DNA of 64,000 nt, taken from assembly GCA_928212115.1 (NCBI GenBank), contig CAKMRJ010005523.1:140140988-140204987 (forward strand), written 5' to 3'. Positions 9,463 through 20,632 of this stretch are shown in pieces (the first letter of the stretch is position 1; each line of letters begins with the position of its first letter). This DNA is from Lactuca virosa. Lineage: Eukaryota; Streptophyta; Magnoliopsida; Asterales; Asteraceae. The notes below the pieces were generated by a model, which saw only the letters and a list, made by a program, of their open reading frames with translations, was not told the origin of the DNA and did no database searches. A program made the translations under genes and the position numbers.

Positions 9463-12400
9463 TGTCACAACTAGGAATTCTGATACGTTGTAAACACTTA
9501 ACAAAGAATGACATTGTAGCTAATATTTGAAAACATGTATGGTGTTTATTCAATGACAACAAAATTCCATCAAATACTCTATACAAACATTCAAATAGTC
9601 AACAAAAGGTTGGAAACCCTAAAAATCCCGGTTCAAGTCCATTTTGGACTAGGATTTTCTAATTGGGCCTAATGGACCAATAAACTTCCAATTTGACTAT
9701 TTTGGGTCTAGAACCCCTAATTGGGCTCTAATTGGACCACTTTCATAAAAACTTAACCTTTTGGGCCTTATTGGGCCATAACAAATTCAATTAGCTTTAA
9801 TGGACTCAAATCCATTCCTTTATGCTAATTTGGTCCGAAAATGTTATTTGAGCCTCATAAATTCGAGCATGGGCCCAAGATGATTCCTCCCCTCTCTCTT
9901 TAGCCCAAATCGGCCCATGTTTAATAAAAAAAAGAAGAGATAAGAATGGTGAAGGAAATAAAAACAAAATGGGAAATTATGGGAAATTTGTGAGGATGCC
10001 ACCTTCTTATTGCATGGTGGACATCCATGCAATGTCACCTCACTTCTCTCCCCTCCCTCTCTTCTTCTTATCTCTCGGACCAAAGGAAGAACACACACAC
10101 ACACACAATTCACTTAAGTTTTCTCTCAAGAACTCACAACAACTTCTCCTCTTCTTCATCAAAATTTCGAGATCTTGGAATATTTCAAGGAGATCCTTCC
10201 ACAAAAATCATCATCCTAGGTAAGTTGATGCTTGGATCCATGATCTATATTATTTGTTTTATCAAAATTCTCTTCTTAACTCATATAAACTCATGATAAT
10301 CATCCTAGAAACCCCTAAGATCGAGATCCACCCAAGAAGGCTTGCTAGGACCAAATTTTCTTCATTTCTTCCTTCAAAACCGTGAGCAACAAGCAAAGGT
10401 GAGTTCATACCCCTTGTTTTCGGTTTTCATATGATTTTGGGGAAGAATACAAGTTTCTTTGTGTAGATCTATGTGTATATGCATGACTATGGGTGTTTTC
10501 CATGAATTATTTGTTGATTATGTGTTGATTTCTTCATTAATCTAAAAATATGTTAAGAACTTGAAGTTTATCACTTGGATCTTCATAAGAACCTTGAGAA
10601 AAGTATGTTTTATCACATATATTACATATAAACTTGTAGATCTGGGAATTATACACTTAAAATAGCAAAAATGAGTGTTGTGCTCAAAGATCTATAACTT
10701 ATACTCAAAAATCAGCTTTTGACAGGAAAGTTTTAGCCCAATCTCGAACTGTTTTGACCCTCTTAATGGAAATATTTTTCAAAACTGTTTTACATGGATA
10801 AAGTTCAGATTTATACCTTTAAAATTACTACTCTCACGTTTTCATACGATTTTTCTACAATTTTTGACGAATTTTACAAAACTGTCTATCATATTTGAAA
10901 TATTTTCGGACCAGCCTGTGAAGGTGAGCAATTTCACACTTGTTAGAAGCCATTAAAAATTATGAGAAAAATTGTGAACAAAGTAGACAAAATTTCCAAA
11001 CTTCCAAAATTTACGGATCCAAATTTCGACTTACGATGATTTTTCTACAAATTTTCCAACAACTAGCTCAGAAAAGCCCAAAACCAGAAAATTGTGTGTT
11101 TTCACAAAAATCAAGCCAAAAATGATATTTTTGACAAAAATGGGTTTAAAATGTTATTTTTACCACAAAATAGTCATCGACACAAGTTTTGAACAAAATG
11201 GAGATTAAAATGTTATTCTTACAAAAATTGGGCCTTAATTGTAAATTTTTGGCTTATTGGGCCAAGAACGTCATTTTTACAAAAAGTGGGCTTTTATGCT
11301 ATTTTAGTGAATACTTGAACCAAAACCAACGATAAACTAACAAACGGAGCAATTTGATCATTTTCTAGGTTATTGGGCCTTAGTTGCCCATTTTTATGTG
11401 TGATAGGTCCTGTATACTATTTATATGTTTGTTGGGCCTCATTGACCCATTAACATGTGCGACGGACCTTGGATACTATTTGTGTGCTATTTGGGCCTGT
11501 AAATACCTTACATGTGAAATGGGCCTTAGTTGTCCTTTCACATATATTTCGGGCCCATGTTATATAATCTCATTCCAATTGGGCCTTGAAATGATTTACA
11601 TGTTTAGCGATGCCTTAGTGGTTCACTTACATGGATCATTGGGCCTGGAATGAGTTTATACCTTTTTTCTTTGCGTAAATTCGATTAAGGATCTAGTGAG
11701 TTTTTATCGGTTGGCACCTATTAAGTGTACGATCGTAGCCTGTAGTTATAACCAGAGTCTCTTGGAGGGAGAGCGGGGATTTGTGTATAGATCTATACGG
11801 GGATGACACCCCACACCTGAGCTGTTTGCTACAGTTAGACTAACTCAGTCTAGGGTGACGAAAACCTTATAATCAAAAATCAAAACCGGCGTCCAACAAC
11901 GCCAAGACAGGCGAAATTGTCATTATTTAGTATGGTTATGACGGCTCGCTTAGAGGAATTAACGTTATGAAGTTTACGGAAGACCCTTCTCTTTTACAGA
12001 CAACATCGGATTGTCTAGGAACATTCTCTATACATGCTCTTTACATTCTCTTTACATTCTCTTTACATTCCCTTTACCCTTTTAGTCAAATAAACAATAA
12101 CATACATGCATTAATACAAGATCTGACACAAACATACTAAACAGTTTTCAGAAAATATAGGATTTTCTGGTGGTTTCAAAGTTATACAAATCATTGTCAC
12201 AAACATGCTTATGAACTCACCAACATTTTTATGTTGACCTTTTCAAAATAACTTGTATTCTCAGGAAACCGTTGAAGCAGGATGAACGAAACAAACTAAT
12301 GGATATTGTGTTATATTTTGTTTCATCATACTCTTACTATTTTGGCATGTAATATTCAAATACAATACTCGATGTAAACAATGAATGTTGTTATATTACA

Positions 12401-12512
12401 TGTGCGATGATGATGACGTTATGTTTCAATTATATACTCTGTAATGATATTTCAAGATGAAGTCACGCACAAGCCCCCGGACGTTTCCGCAGTCTGGTTC
12501 GGGGGTGTGTCA
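9463..12512 (+). repeat. 3' LTR (3050 bp, full length)
   Basis: It follows the tract ACGGGGGGATGA, starts TGTCACAACTAGG and ends GGGGTGTGTCA. It contains a (CA)n run at 10090-10107, a CT-rich leader-like segment, a consensus 5' splice site CTAG|GTAAGT (intron start 10220), many TTGGGCC motifs (about 9660-9920 and 11220-11650), a hairpin CAACAT / ATGTTG at 12221-12236 after CTCAC, and an acceptor-like TTGTATTCTCAG ending 12264. No gene is present despite short open frames. Confidence 0.85.
10220..12264 (+). other. Putative intron inside the LTR leader
   Basis: The donor CTAG|GTAAGT and the acceptor TTGTATTCTCAG bracket about 2 kb of the LTR. In a transcript starting upstream in the LTR this could be removed. 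Equivalent donor and acceptor pairs occur in other LTRs of the window. There is no transcript evidence. Confidence 0.35.
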
Positions 12513-13624
12513 TCGTCGAGTTCATCTTCATATGCTGGGAGATTGCCTTGGACTCGTCGAGTCTGTTCATGCACTCGCCGAGTCCCATGAACTCCAGGTC
12601 TAAGGTTAAGTCCAATACGTTGGGTCACTCCTTTGGATCCTCTAAAACTCTTACATCACCCAACTGGGTTCCTTCGAACCCTAACAGAAAAAGGGAGTCA
12701 AGTCTCCGACTCGCCGAGTCCCACGAACGACTCGCCGAGTCGATAACGTCCAGCTCTAATTCTTCGATTTATGAAGTGCAACTCTTGTCCAAATGATATA
12801 TCTATGCCCCTAAGATCGATCTAGCACGTAAAGTTACAAACTTTGCGTGCATGCATGGGACTTTGAGCCTAAACTGCCCAAAAAGAAGCTCTTGAGATGC
12901 ATGGAGCCTTCCATGGGTGCAAAAGCAACCCCTAACTGCCTTGTGACCCCTCCAAGGTCCTAGATCCGAAGCCTTGACCCCCCAACCATGCTTGCAATCA
13001 TGGTTGGTTACAAAATATGGCTTAAAAGCCCTAAATCTCCCCAAAAAGGGATCTAACAAAAGAACAAGCAAGGTATAGACTTTATACCTTCTGGAGACTG
13101 CAAATGATGAACCAACAAGGACTCTTTTGGTCTTCTCTTGATCCCTCTAAGTTCTTCCTTCTTCCTTGTGATCAAAACCACCAAAAATCACCACAAGTGC
13201 CTTAGATCTTCACACACACAATTAGGGTTCACTATGGAGGGTTTCTGGGAGCAATAGGGACGAGTGGGGGCTGAATGAGATGATTAAATAGGGTGCAAAC
13301 CCTCAGATTAGGGTTTTTTTTCAGACAACGTCTACTCGTCGAGTCCGGCCGCCGACTCGACGAGTCCACCACTTAAACCCCGGGTCTAAACCGCTTCTAC
13401 TCGACGAGTTGGGCCGCCAACTCGTCGAGTCCCAAGACAAAATGCAAAATTCTTAAATAAAGGAAATACATACCAGGAACTAGGTGCTACAAAAAGCCTA
13501 TATCTTGCATGCTTGAACTCAAAAGGTAGAGGCTTGAGGACTTACAAGAGTTAAGAATACGAGCAAGAGATTTTCTTGTTGGATTATGTACCAAAGATAC
13601 ATTTTTCTTCTTCAAAGCACCAAA

Positions 13625-15381
13625 TGTAACGTCCCAAAAACTCATAACCAAAATTTTTTGTTTTTATATTAAATAAACATCAACTAACGTGTTTATCAAA
13701 ACCATAGGGAAATCATAGTGTATCCATAATCATCCAAAATACATTAGGTTCAAATAAGTGAAAAGTCATGGTGTGTGCGATACGATCATCCCGAACTCTT
13801 CCCCTTCGATCCGGAAGTACCTAAAACATAAACTGGAAACCATAAGCACAAAGCTTAGTGAGTTCCCCAAAATACCGCATACCATACATATATGCCAGCT
13901 CAAGGTTGTGCCGGGTCTATTTTACCCCCGAGTCTATTTCAACTCATATGTTAGCACAAGGATGTACCGGGGCTATTTCACCCCTGGGTCTATTTCACTC
14001 CTGAGTCTATTTCAACTCATATGTCAACACAAGGCTGTACCGAGTCTATTTCACCCCACATACATATAGAAAACATTCACACATGCATACAATACATACA
14101 TAATGAGTCACAAAGACTACAAGCACATCCACACATGCAAACTCACCTCAGTCTGCTGTCAGTCAAATAAATACTTGGGCTGTTGAACCGGAGAATCCCC
14201 GCACTAACCAATGAAATAAAACCCTAATTAATAATTGGGTCATAAACCATAATTAGGACTCTAATCACCTAATCCCGACCCCCAAGGTAAAAGACCCTTT
14301 TTCCTTTCCCTCAATTGGCCCAAAAGCCAAGGCCCACACTCCATGGCACAAAAGCCCAAATAATGGCCCAGTTCCTAAAGAACACCCAAAGCCTAATATG
14401 GACCCAAATCCAAGAAGGCGCAATCCCTATCAGTGGCCGATAATCAGCAAGACTTGTGTCCTAACACCCTAAAGCCCAAAAGTCAAAAGTCCATATGGTC
14501 GCGAATGCTAAGCGTTCCCCTGGTACACCTGACGTACTAGGTGGCTACACCAAGTCGAGGATCCAAACGTGTACGTGCAATGTACACACTCGAACACCCA
14601 ACATATACTGCCTTCATCTCTTTTCATCTATTTAGTCCTTAATGCTTAAAACTAAACGTCCAAATTTCAGATCCAAGCCTTGGGGAACGTCTTAATCCAT
14701 AAAGTCACTAACTTGGAGCCTTTGCAGGGCCCAAATGAACTCAAACCCTAGATTTAGCATCGCACTTTCACCAAATGGACATAAACTCATGCATGGTTGA
14801 TCCTTAACCATAAAAATGTTAACTTGACTAGGGATCCCAGAAACATCAAGAAGAGCAACTCATAACTTATGGAGTGGTAAAATTTCACTAGATCTCATTC
14901 ATAGGACCAAAAAGTGATCAAAACTCCATAACAACTAGATTTAAGCATAGAATGAGCAAGGTCCAAGCTTTATACCTCAATGAAGCTGGAAATGATGAAT
15001 GGAATCTGGATCTCCAAGCTCCTCCTTGACGAGGGATCCTTCTCCAAGCTTCGTCTTTTTGAAGTTACACCAAACACACAGCAAAACACACACACATAAA
15101 TATCAACTCTCTCTTCAAATGAGCTAGGGTTTCAAAATCGGACTCAAAAGGGCAATGAAGGCTAGGAAATGAGAGAACCTTGGGACAAAAGGTTGCTTAA
15201 ATAGGGTCCAAACCCTAAAATTAGGGTTTGTCTCCTGATTTTGTACGCAAGCGTTTAGGAGGAACGCCCAGCGTACGAACCCTCCTCCCAAAAATTACAA
15301 TAATGCCCCCTAAGGACCAAATTTGAAAACTAATTACACACCAAGGGTCCAAAATGAAAATACCTTGGATCGGGTGTTATA
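13625..15381 (-). repeat. 3' LTR of a truncated minus-strand gypsy element
   Basis: In plus coordinates it starts TGTAACGTCCC and ends GGGTGTTATA (a decayed TGTTACA). Beyond it lies the minus-strand GACGAAGTC and purine tract that normally precedes a gypsy 3' LTR. It contains the conserved hairpin TAAGC / GCTTA at 13843-13857, repeats of CTATTTCA-type units (13910-14055), and a TATTTAA-like box on the minus strand near 15195. Open frames inside it are not genes. Confidence 0.6.
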
Positions 15382-17005
15382 ATTATCCCCTACTTGAATT
15401 AGACTTCGTCCTTGAAGTCCGCTGTCGCAAATAAATCTGGGTAATGCCCCTCATCTTGTCCTCAGGCTCCCACATCTACTTTGAACCCTTTCGGTGCTGC
15501 CACTGCACCTTCACAAGATTCACCACCTTGTTTCTAAAAGTCTTCGTCCTCCTGTCAAGGATCACCATTGGTTTCTCTATATAATTCAGGCGGTCATCCA
15601 CCTGAATGTACTTCAATGGAACCACTGCAGAATTATCAACCAAACATTTCCGCAGCTGAGAGATATGAAAAGTGTTATGGATCTGAAAGAGCTCTGATGG
15701 CAGATCCAAACGATACGCAACCCTACCAACCCGGGCTAATACCCTGAAAGGACCAATATAGCTGGGGCCCAACTTGCCCTGCTTCCTAAATCGGATGACA
15801 CCTTTCCAAGGTGACACTTTCAGGAGCATCGTGTCCCCAACCTGGAACTCCAAGTCTGACCGGTGTCTATCTGCATAACTTTTCTGTCGGCTATGTGTTG
15901 TCTGAAGTCTGCCACGAACCTGCTGAATCAAATCATTTTGTGCATTCCTACATTTCCATACCTATCGACAAAGAAAACCACAATCTTCTAGACTCATGTC
16001 GGGACTACATCCCAACTTTGAAACTCACATGTTTACTCTTTCTTTCCTCTGAACACGGAAAGCTGGAAGTACATAACCCCTGTCAATGATTGTGACATCC
16101 CAATCCGTTTACCAATCACTCAACCCTGGCTGCAATACTCGAATCGACCATCACAATCGCTTCCTCCTTGAGTCCCGCAACTCAACTGACACTACCTTGA
16201 GCAAGGCCCTCCAAACCTCGAACCGATCATCACAATCAATTTTTCTTGTAAGGAAGCTCGTAGGGAGGCATACCAATCCTGACATGATGGTTGTTGTTGT
16301 AGGAAAACTCAACCAAAGAAAGGTAGCAGTCTCAGCTCCCATCGAAATCAATGATGCAAGCTCTCAACATATCCTCGAGAGTCTAAATAATCCTCTCACT
16401 TTGGCCATCTGTCTGCGGATGATATGAAGTACTGAAATGCAGTTTGCTACCCAACTCTTCATGGAACCTCTTCCAAAACCTGGAAGTAATCCGAACGTCT
16501 CAATTTGAGACTATAGAAATGAGCACCTCGTGACAAGCCACAACCTCTCAAATATAGATGTCGGTCAATTTATCGACCGAGGAGCTATCCCAAATAGCGA
16601 GGAAATGGGCACTCTTGGTCAAAACGATCCATAATAACCTAAATAACATCAAGTCCCTTGGCCGTCCTTGGTAACTTGGTGATAAAATTCATGGTCATCT
16701 GCTCCTATTTCCATATATAGACCTTTACCGTGTGGTCTCTGATGCTCGATCCATAATTACGCTATTTTCCTCCTCATGCAGGGTCAACAATAACTGAGTC
16801 TCAAGTCTCGATACATTTTTTTCGCACCCGAATGAATCAATAACTTAGACTTGTGATCTTCCTCTAACACTATCTGACGAATCCCACCGGAAACCAAAAC
16901 TCAAAACCTACCACACCGAGTCAACAACTCACGCCTATCAGTGACAAAAGCAATAATCTGACATCTGATATTCTCCTTCTTCCACTTCTCCCTTTTGTAT
17001 CCATA
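15382..17005 (-). pseudogene. Gypsy integrase fragment, 5'-truncated element
   Basis: The best frame (15476-15931) gives the integrase C-terminal region: RQKSYADRHRSDLEFQVGD, KLGPSYIGPFRVLARVG, and IHNTFHISQLRKCLVD. Upstream on the minus strand (15932-17000) broken frames match the integrase core, for example MNFITKLPRTAKGLDVIWV near 16690-16640. Homology fades at about 17005, where the sequence becomes AT-rich, so gag, RT and the 5' LTR are missing. There are many stops; it is non-functional. Confidence 0.65.
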
Positions 17006-17455
17006 AAACTTTCAATTTATCAGATTAACAATACTGATACTAGACAAATTTTCATGGTAGAGATAACAATTTCAATTTTTTTATAAATGGAATTATTTAA
17101 GTCATATTATCTCAAATGAGGTAAATTTAAAAAGATAGCTAAGAGTGTAACAAGTCAAATGGATTGTCCAGAACCCAAATGTGTATTTAAATGCATATAA
17201 CCTACTAATTTTTTTAATATTCAAAACTTTAAGATTTTGTTATTTTAACAATATAGTTTTTATAATCATGTATAATACATCAATAACTATTAATTATTTT
17301 ATTAGAAAAATGTAGGTATGTCTCAACGTGAAGACTGAACATAATACCATATAAATGCCACCCAATTTGACTTGAAACAGTTTCAACATGGTTCATAACT
17401 CGTTCTACCGATTAACTTAGGCTAAAGTAAATTAGAATACAAGTATATTACAGTA
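17006..17455. other. AT-rich intergenic stretch
   Basis: No coding frame, repeat family or RNA gene is recognised. It separates the retrotransposon nest from the gene island. Confidence 0.5.
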
Positions 17456-17527
17456 GGATTTGTGGCGCAATGGTAGCGCGTCTGACTCCAGATCAGAAGG
17501 TTGCGTGTTCGATTCACGTCAGGTTCA
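17456..17527 (+). tRNA. tRNA-Trp (CCA anticodon)
   Basis: The 72-nt cloverleaf can be folded by hand. The acceptor arm is GGATTTG with CAGGTTC, followed by discriminator A. The D arm contains the A box TGGCGCAATGG. The anticodon arm is TCTGACTCCAGATCAGA with anticodon CCA at 17488-17490. The T arm contains the B box GGTTGCGTGTTCGATTC. No intron is present. The acceptor stem has three wobble pairs (two T-G and one G-T), because the positions I remember as CC in the standard plant gene are TT here. A run of Ts follows shortly (17536-17540), as needed for RNA polymerase III termination. It is probably functional, since all pairs are kept. Confidence 0.93.
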
Positions 17528-17874
17528 TGGTTCATCTTTTTGGATTTTTTAATTCGGAGTAGTTGGGCCAATATTTTAGTTATATGTTTGATTTTCAAAG
17601 TAATTGGGCCATCTCATAGTAGTCTACTAAACAAACTCTTTACTCACTTCAATTGTTTTTAGAGCACTAAATTTACATGATCCTTTTCATTCTTATATAT
17701 GAAGATGATAAGATTTGACATTTTTTTAAATTAAATATTGAAAACAAAAAAAATAACATTTTTCTGTAGTCTTGGCAATATTCAGAACTTATTGAATAAA
17801 TAATTTTTCCAAGGATATTATATTTTCATATCCATGTATGTAATATAATGATTTCTAACATTAAAATTTAGGAT

Positions 17875-17934
<60 letters not shown>

Positions 17935-18159
17935 CCTTCAGATTTGTAACAACAGATTCACTTTGTACAAATAAATATAAAAATCATGATGAATAAACGT
18001 TTCTCAATATTCAAAACATAACAAAGAAATAGAAGAAAATGCAAAAGATATTGACGAGACAAATAGGTCCAAGTCTCTCACAATTAAATTTCTTATCGTT
18101 AACGTGTAGACTCAGTCAGGGTCCCACCATAAGCCCCAACATTCACCACCATCCACCGC
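17528..18159. other. Intergenic, AT-rich, with (TA)n microsatellite
   Basis: This is the upstream region of the secretory-protein gene. It contains a (TA)n run at 17881-17931 and no coding frame. Beyond the TATA box I see no regulatory site I would defend. Confidence 0.5.
17881..17931 (+). repeat. (TA)n microsatellite
   Basis: About 25 uninterrupted TA units. Confidence 0.9.
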
Positions 18160-18166
18160 TATATAA
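18160..18166 (+). promoter_or_regulatory. TATA box of the secretory-protein gene
   Basis: TATATAA lies 50 bp before the coding start. A transcription start about 30 bp downstream would leave a leader of roughly 25 nt, short but normal for this class of gene. Confidence 0.6.
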
Positions 18167-18215
18167 ACCCACATACAAGTGTAGAATCTAAACCTATATC
18201 TACAAATTAATTCAA

Positions 18216-18884
18216 GTGGCTAAGAAGATCTCCTTCTTCCTCTCATCCCTTGCAATCTTAGCAGCCCTGCAACTGTCCGCAGCCGTCGACTACACCATCA
18301 CCAACAGAGCAGAAGCCACCCCCGGCGGTGTTAAGTTCAATAACGAAATTGGGGCAGAATACACCACTCAAACTCTTAGCTCCGCCACAAGCTTCACATG
18401 GAGCATATTCCAACAAAACACAGATGCTGACAGAAAGAATGTTGCTCTTGTAAGCATGTTCATCGACGACATGGATGGTATTGCCTACACTTATGGCAAT
18501 GAGATCCATGTCAGCGCAACTTTGATCGAGGGGATTTCCGGTGATGACAAGACTGGGTTTGATGGAGTTCTTTATCACGAGATGGCACACGTATGGCAAT
18601 GGTTTGGAAATGGTCAAGCTAAGGCAGAATTGATAGAGGGAATTGCGGACTACGTGAGGCTGAAGGCTGGGTATATACCAAGCCACTGGGTTCAGCCAGG
18701 ACAAGGTGACCGATGGGACCAAGGCTACGATGTGACAGCTCGGTTCCTAGAGTATTGTAATGGTCTTAGAGATGGGTTTTTGGCTGAACTTAATAAGAAG
18801 ATGAGGGATGGCTATAACGATGGTTATTTCGTGGACTTGCTAGGGAAGACGGTTGATCAACTGTGGGCTGAATACAAAGCTTAA
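18216..18884 (+). CDS. Basic secretory protein (PR-17-like), start codon GTG
   Basis: The 222-codon single-exon frame matches the plant basic secretory protein family (DUF/peptidase family PF04450; tobacco NtPRp27 and wheat WCI-5 are members), linked to pathogen defence and usually extracellular. Residues 1-23 form a signal peptide (KK then a hydrophobic stretch ending LQLSAAV). A zinc-protease-like HEMAH motif lies at 121-125, followed by WQW and an EGIADYV helix at 141-147 that could supply the third ligand. The length is close to the family norm. The start is odd: the codon in perfect Kozak context (CAAGTGGCT) is GTG, an in-frame TAA lies nine codons upstream, and the next in-frame ATG is at residue 81, past the signal peptide. 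Either initiation is non-AUG, the gene is silenced, or the base is an error. No other lesion is visible. Confidence 0.88.
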   Translation: MAKKISFFLSSLAILAALQLSAAVDYTITNRAEATPGGVKFNNEIGAEYTTQTLSSATSFTWSIFQQNTDADRKNVALVSMFIDDMDGIAYTYGNEIHVSATLIEGISGDDKTGFDGVLYHEMAHVWQWFGNGQAKAELIEGIADYVRLKAGYIPSHWVQPGQGDRWDQGYDVTARFLEYCNGLRDGFLAELNKKMRDGYNDGYFVDLLGKTVDQLWAEYKA

Positions 18885-19062
18885 GGGTGCAACTGCAAGC
18901 ATTGAGAGCATCATTATACTCCTATATAAACTAATTATCAAACTTCTATCCTATATATGCGTTGTATTCTAACAACGATAATATGGTAAAACTATTTGAT
19001 CGATGCATACAAAATTTAAATAAAAATATAGGTTATTATCCTTACGTATATGTTTACACTCT

Positions 19063-19071
19063 TTTATACAT
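19063..19071 (+). repeat. Left 9-bp target duplication of MULE
   Basis: TTTATACAT here is repeated exactly at 20624-20632. Confidence 0.9.
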
Positions 19072-20180
19072 GGGTAAATTACACGGATGGTCCCTGTGGT
19101 TTATGGTAATCTGCGTGTTTGGTCTCTAACAATTTTTTTTAACTCAGACCATCCCTATTTTATATTTTTGTTGCACGCTTAGTCCCTGTCCGTTATAAAA
19201 GACTAATTTACCCTTACTGTTTCTTTTATATTGTTTAAATTGCTAGTTAATTAAAAAATATTAAATATATATAGAAAAAATATTAATTAAAACATATTAC
19301 TTTGATTCAAGAACCCACACCACTGAACCCTCTTCCCCTTCCCTCCCTCCTTATGTTCAGTCAACGGAAAATCTCTCTCCTCTCGCCGGAAAATGCCGGA
19401 CTCCACCGGAAAAAATACTAGATTCCGCTAGAAAAAATATCAAAAGCAAATAATCTATTGCAAATAAAAACTCATTGGTTCTCCATGTTTGGATTCCTCT
19501 GAATTTTCTAAGTTGTTTGAAAGCAAAACCGAAATCGACTCCCACACATTCTAGGGAAAAAAAAATTAAATTGAATTACATTTATATTTGAAATCAGTTT
19601 CTTCTTATTTTAAGTGACAACGGTGGCTTATGTGGGAGTCGAGATCTGGATTTAAAGATGGTGGTGGGGAGAAGGTTATTCACCGGGATTAAGCATAGCA
19701 CCAAGAGTTCCGCCAATTAATTGAAGGGTTCAAAACTTCACATATGATTCACCATGATCTTAAAAAAACGACTATACAAATGATCGAACACTTGGTGGGC
19801 ACCATCATAAACAAAAACATCCTGATTAAGCATAACACCAACAATGGAAATCAAACTTTTTTTCTAGGTTTTTTCTTGAGATGAAATACTCAAATAGTTG
19901 AGCATTAATCTCTTTTTCTACCTATCATCTATCTCATTCCAAGCTTCTCTTTGATCTCCTTTTACCACCCACTGGCATTTCCAATTCCCAAACGACGAAC
20001 TAGAAAAAACACAAAAAAACCAGAAATCCCCAAAACAACCCTGAAATCGTTCATGACTTTGAATTGCTAGGGTGAAATCCCCAAAACGAACAAGAAAAAA
20101 CACAAATCCATAATCGCCGAAGTACATCTCATCTTCGTTACTGTTTCACGAACCGATATCAGAACTTGATGATTTTAAAC

Positions 20181-20236
<56 letters not shown>

Positions 20237-20623
20237 TGTATGTGTGTGTGTGTGTGACTGAGCATGTGCAACTTTCCAGTGAAGAGACGAAAAGCGAGGG
20301 AGGAAGAAGAATGGATGTGTCGGTGTGTGGAGGTGGTGGTGGACGAGAGCAACAAGGTAAAGGCAAAGGGGTTTGAGCAAGATCCAGTTTTTAGGGATAG
20401 GGTTAAGAATAAATGGCCCATATTTTATTTTATTTTGAATAAATTAAAAATTTTAAAAAGGAAAAAAAAAAAAGAATAATGGGTAAATTAGTCTTTTTAG
20501 AATGGACAGGGACTAAACGTGCAATAAAAATATAAAGTAGGGATGCTCTGAGTTAAAAAAAAAATTTAGGGACCAAACACGCAAATTACCCTAAACCATA
20601 GGGACCATCCGTGTAATTTACCC
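19072..20623. mobile_element. Non-autonomous Mutator-like element with ~144-bp TIRs
   Basis: The left terminal repeat (19072-19215, GGGTAAATTACACGGATGG...) and right terminal repeat (20481-20623) are inverted copies differing at a modest number of sites. The element is flanked by a perfect 9-bp duplication TTTATACAT (19063-19071, 20624-20632), the hallmark of Mutator-like transposons. The 1.27-kb interior has no transposase. It contains a (GA)n run (20185-20230), a (TG)n run and open frames that are only translations of these runs. It may contain captured plant sequence (Pack-MULE), but I recognise none. It lies between the secretory-protein gene and the 3' end of CSTF77. Confidence 0.88.
20185..20230 (+). 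repeat. (GA)n microsatellite inside MULE
   Basis: About 23 GA units followed by a short TG run (20238-20255). Confidence 0.9.
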
Positions 20624-20632
20624 TTTATACAT
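20624..20632 (+). repeat. Right 9-bp target duplication of MULE
   Basis: TTTATACAT, identical to 19063-19071. Confidence 0.9.

Larger units (their letters stand above)
3384..12512 (+). mobile_element. Defective Ty3/gypsy element, 9.1 kb
   Basis: It has two LTRs (3384-5338 and 9463-12512), a primer-binding site, a degenerate gag-pol and a polypurine tract, and is flanked by TCGTC at 3379-3383 and 12513-12517. It inserted into a CTCGTCGAG palindrome of the solo LTR. Its internal domain and LTRs are diverged relatives of the element at 50587-60047. The capsid core, RNase H and N-terminal integrase are deleted and the RT active site is mutated, so it could only have moved with helper proteins. 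Confidence 0.85.
2318..13491 (-). mobile_element. Solo gypsy LTR split by a nested element
   Basis: In plus coordinates the LTR starts TGTAACATCCC at 2318 and ends GTGCTACA at 13491. It is flanked on both sides by AAAAG (2313-2317 and 13492-13496), a perfect 5-bp target duplication. Removing the nested element (3384-12512 plus one TCGTC copy) leaves about 2.04 kb with no primer-binding site, polypurine tract or coding sequence. That is the signature of a solo LTR left by recombination between two LTRs. It contains about four tandem ~30-bp units built on GGTATCTTTCAACC (2623-2730), many CTCGNCGAG palindromes, a TATTTAA-like box read on the minus strand near 13283-13292, and the hairpin and acceptor motif described separately. 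Confidence 0.8.

Noticed and set aside
18258..18722. 154-codon antisense frame
   Set aside because: It is the shadow of the secretory-protein coding sequence.
20146..20421. Ser/Leu-rich frames on the minus strand
   Set aside because: They are translations of (GA)n and (TG)n microsatellites inside the MULE.
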